Part shown: positions 45,660-45,794 of the stretch, one piece after another
How the letters are laid out: each line of letters begins with the position of its first letter
How positions within the stretch are numbered: position 1 is the first letter of the stretch
Source of the DNA: Tagaea sp. CACIAM 22H2
Lineage (GTDB): Bacteria > Pseudomonadota > Alphaproteobacteria > CACIAM-22H2
DNA length: 45,794 nucleotides
Reading direction: 5' to 3'
NCBI GenBank assembly: GCA_014444615.1
Contig: PVXE01000035.1
Span: forward strand, 1-45,794
The notes under the pieces: model-generated
Told to the model about the DNA's origin: nothing
The model's database searches: none
The model's input: the letters and a program-made list of their open reading frames with translations, nothing else
Program-made: the position numbers and the translations under genes

Positions 45660-45794
45660 TCAGGCGGTCACATAGCGGTCGCGGCCTTCGCGTTTGGCAC
45701 GATAGAGAGCGTCGTCGGCCCGTTGCTGCGCTGCCGCGACGTCGGCGTCTACGGGATTGAGTGCCGAGATGCCGATGCTGACCGTCACGCCGAT
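45660..45794 (-). CDS. GGDEF (diguanylate cyclase) protein, C-terminal fragment cut by window edge
   Basis: The last 44 codons of a GGDEF-domain gene run off the right edge. They include the typical end VTVSIGISAL and ADDALYRAKREGRDRYV before the stop. GGDEF enzymes make c-di-GMP from two GTP. The codon use is GC-rich again, so chromosomal backbone probably resumes here. Confidence 0.9.
   Translation of the reverse strand: MGVTVSIGISALNPVDADVAAAQQRADDALYRAKREGRDRYVTA

Overview
The window is high-GC chromosomal DNA of an alphaproteobacterium, probably Rhodospirillales-like. Pointers are an FzlA-like GST-fold protein, a DUF2059 gene lodged between gltD and gltB, and an infC that appears to start on ATC. 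All assignments come from reading motifs and gene order; no database search was possible.

Positions 1-26250 are mainly core genome. On the minus strand are an AtzH/HpxZ-like small protein, a peptide-type ABC substrate-binding protein and the first codons of its permease. On the plus strand follow glutamate synthase (gltD, DUF2059 protein, gltB), two membrane proteins (TVP38/DedA-like and ExoD-like), an FzlA-like protein and a pentapeptide-repeat protein. Then come a convergent TPR lipid-free secreted protein, an SDR-type NAD(P) protein, an AT-rich orphan membrane protein, an alpha/beta hydrolase and two glycosyltransferases (GT4, GT9). The translation block is infC, rpmI, rplT, pheS, pheT and lepA, with a cold-shock protein and several readable promoters and terminators. 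The core block ends in a small membrane protein and tRNA-Ser(GGA).

Positions 26251 to about 45650 are an accessory island directly after tRNA-Ser. It opens with a DUF3489 - DUF2924 - large serine recombinase operon and an XRE regulator beside a palindromic operator. Next are a NucS-like PD-(D/E)XK nuclease and a stripped phage-packaging group (ParB-domain/DNA methyltransferase fusion, DUF5681 small-terminase-like protein, TerL) with no capsid or portal genes.

The centrepiece is an AT-rich five-gene cassette at 35482-40425. A Rossmann/methyltransferase-like protein and a MORC/MutL-like GHKL ATPase are read leftward, while a 5-methylcytosine methyltransferase, a Vsr nick endonuclease and an HNH endonuclease are read rightward from the same 148-bp promoter region. 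It looks like a modification-coupled defence system built around a GHL ATPase.

A fluoride-responsive operon follows: sigma70-type promoter, crcB-motif fluoride riboswitch, COG4280 membrane protein, a small membrane protein and CrcB. A DUF1232 protein and an IS66 element lie beyond it. The window ends in the 3' end of a GGDEF (diguanylate cyclase) gene.
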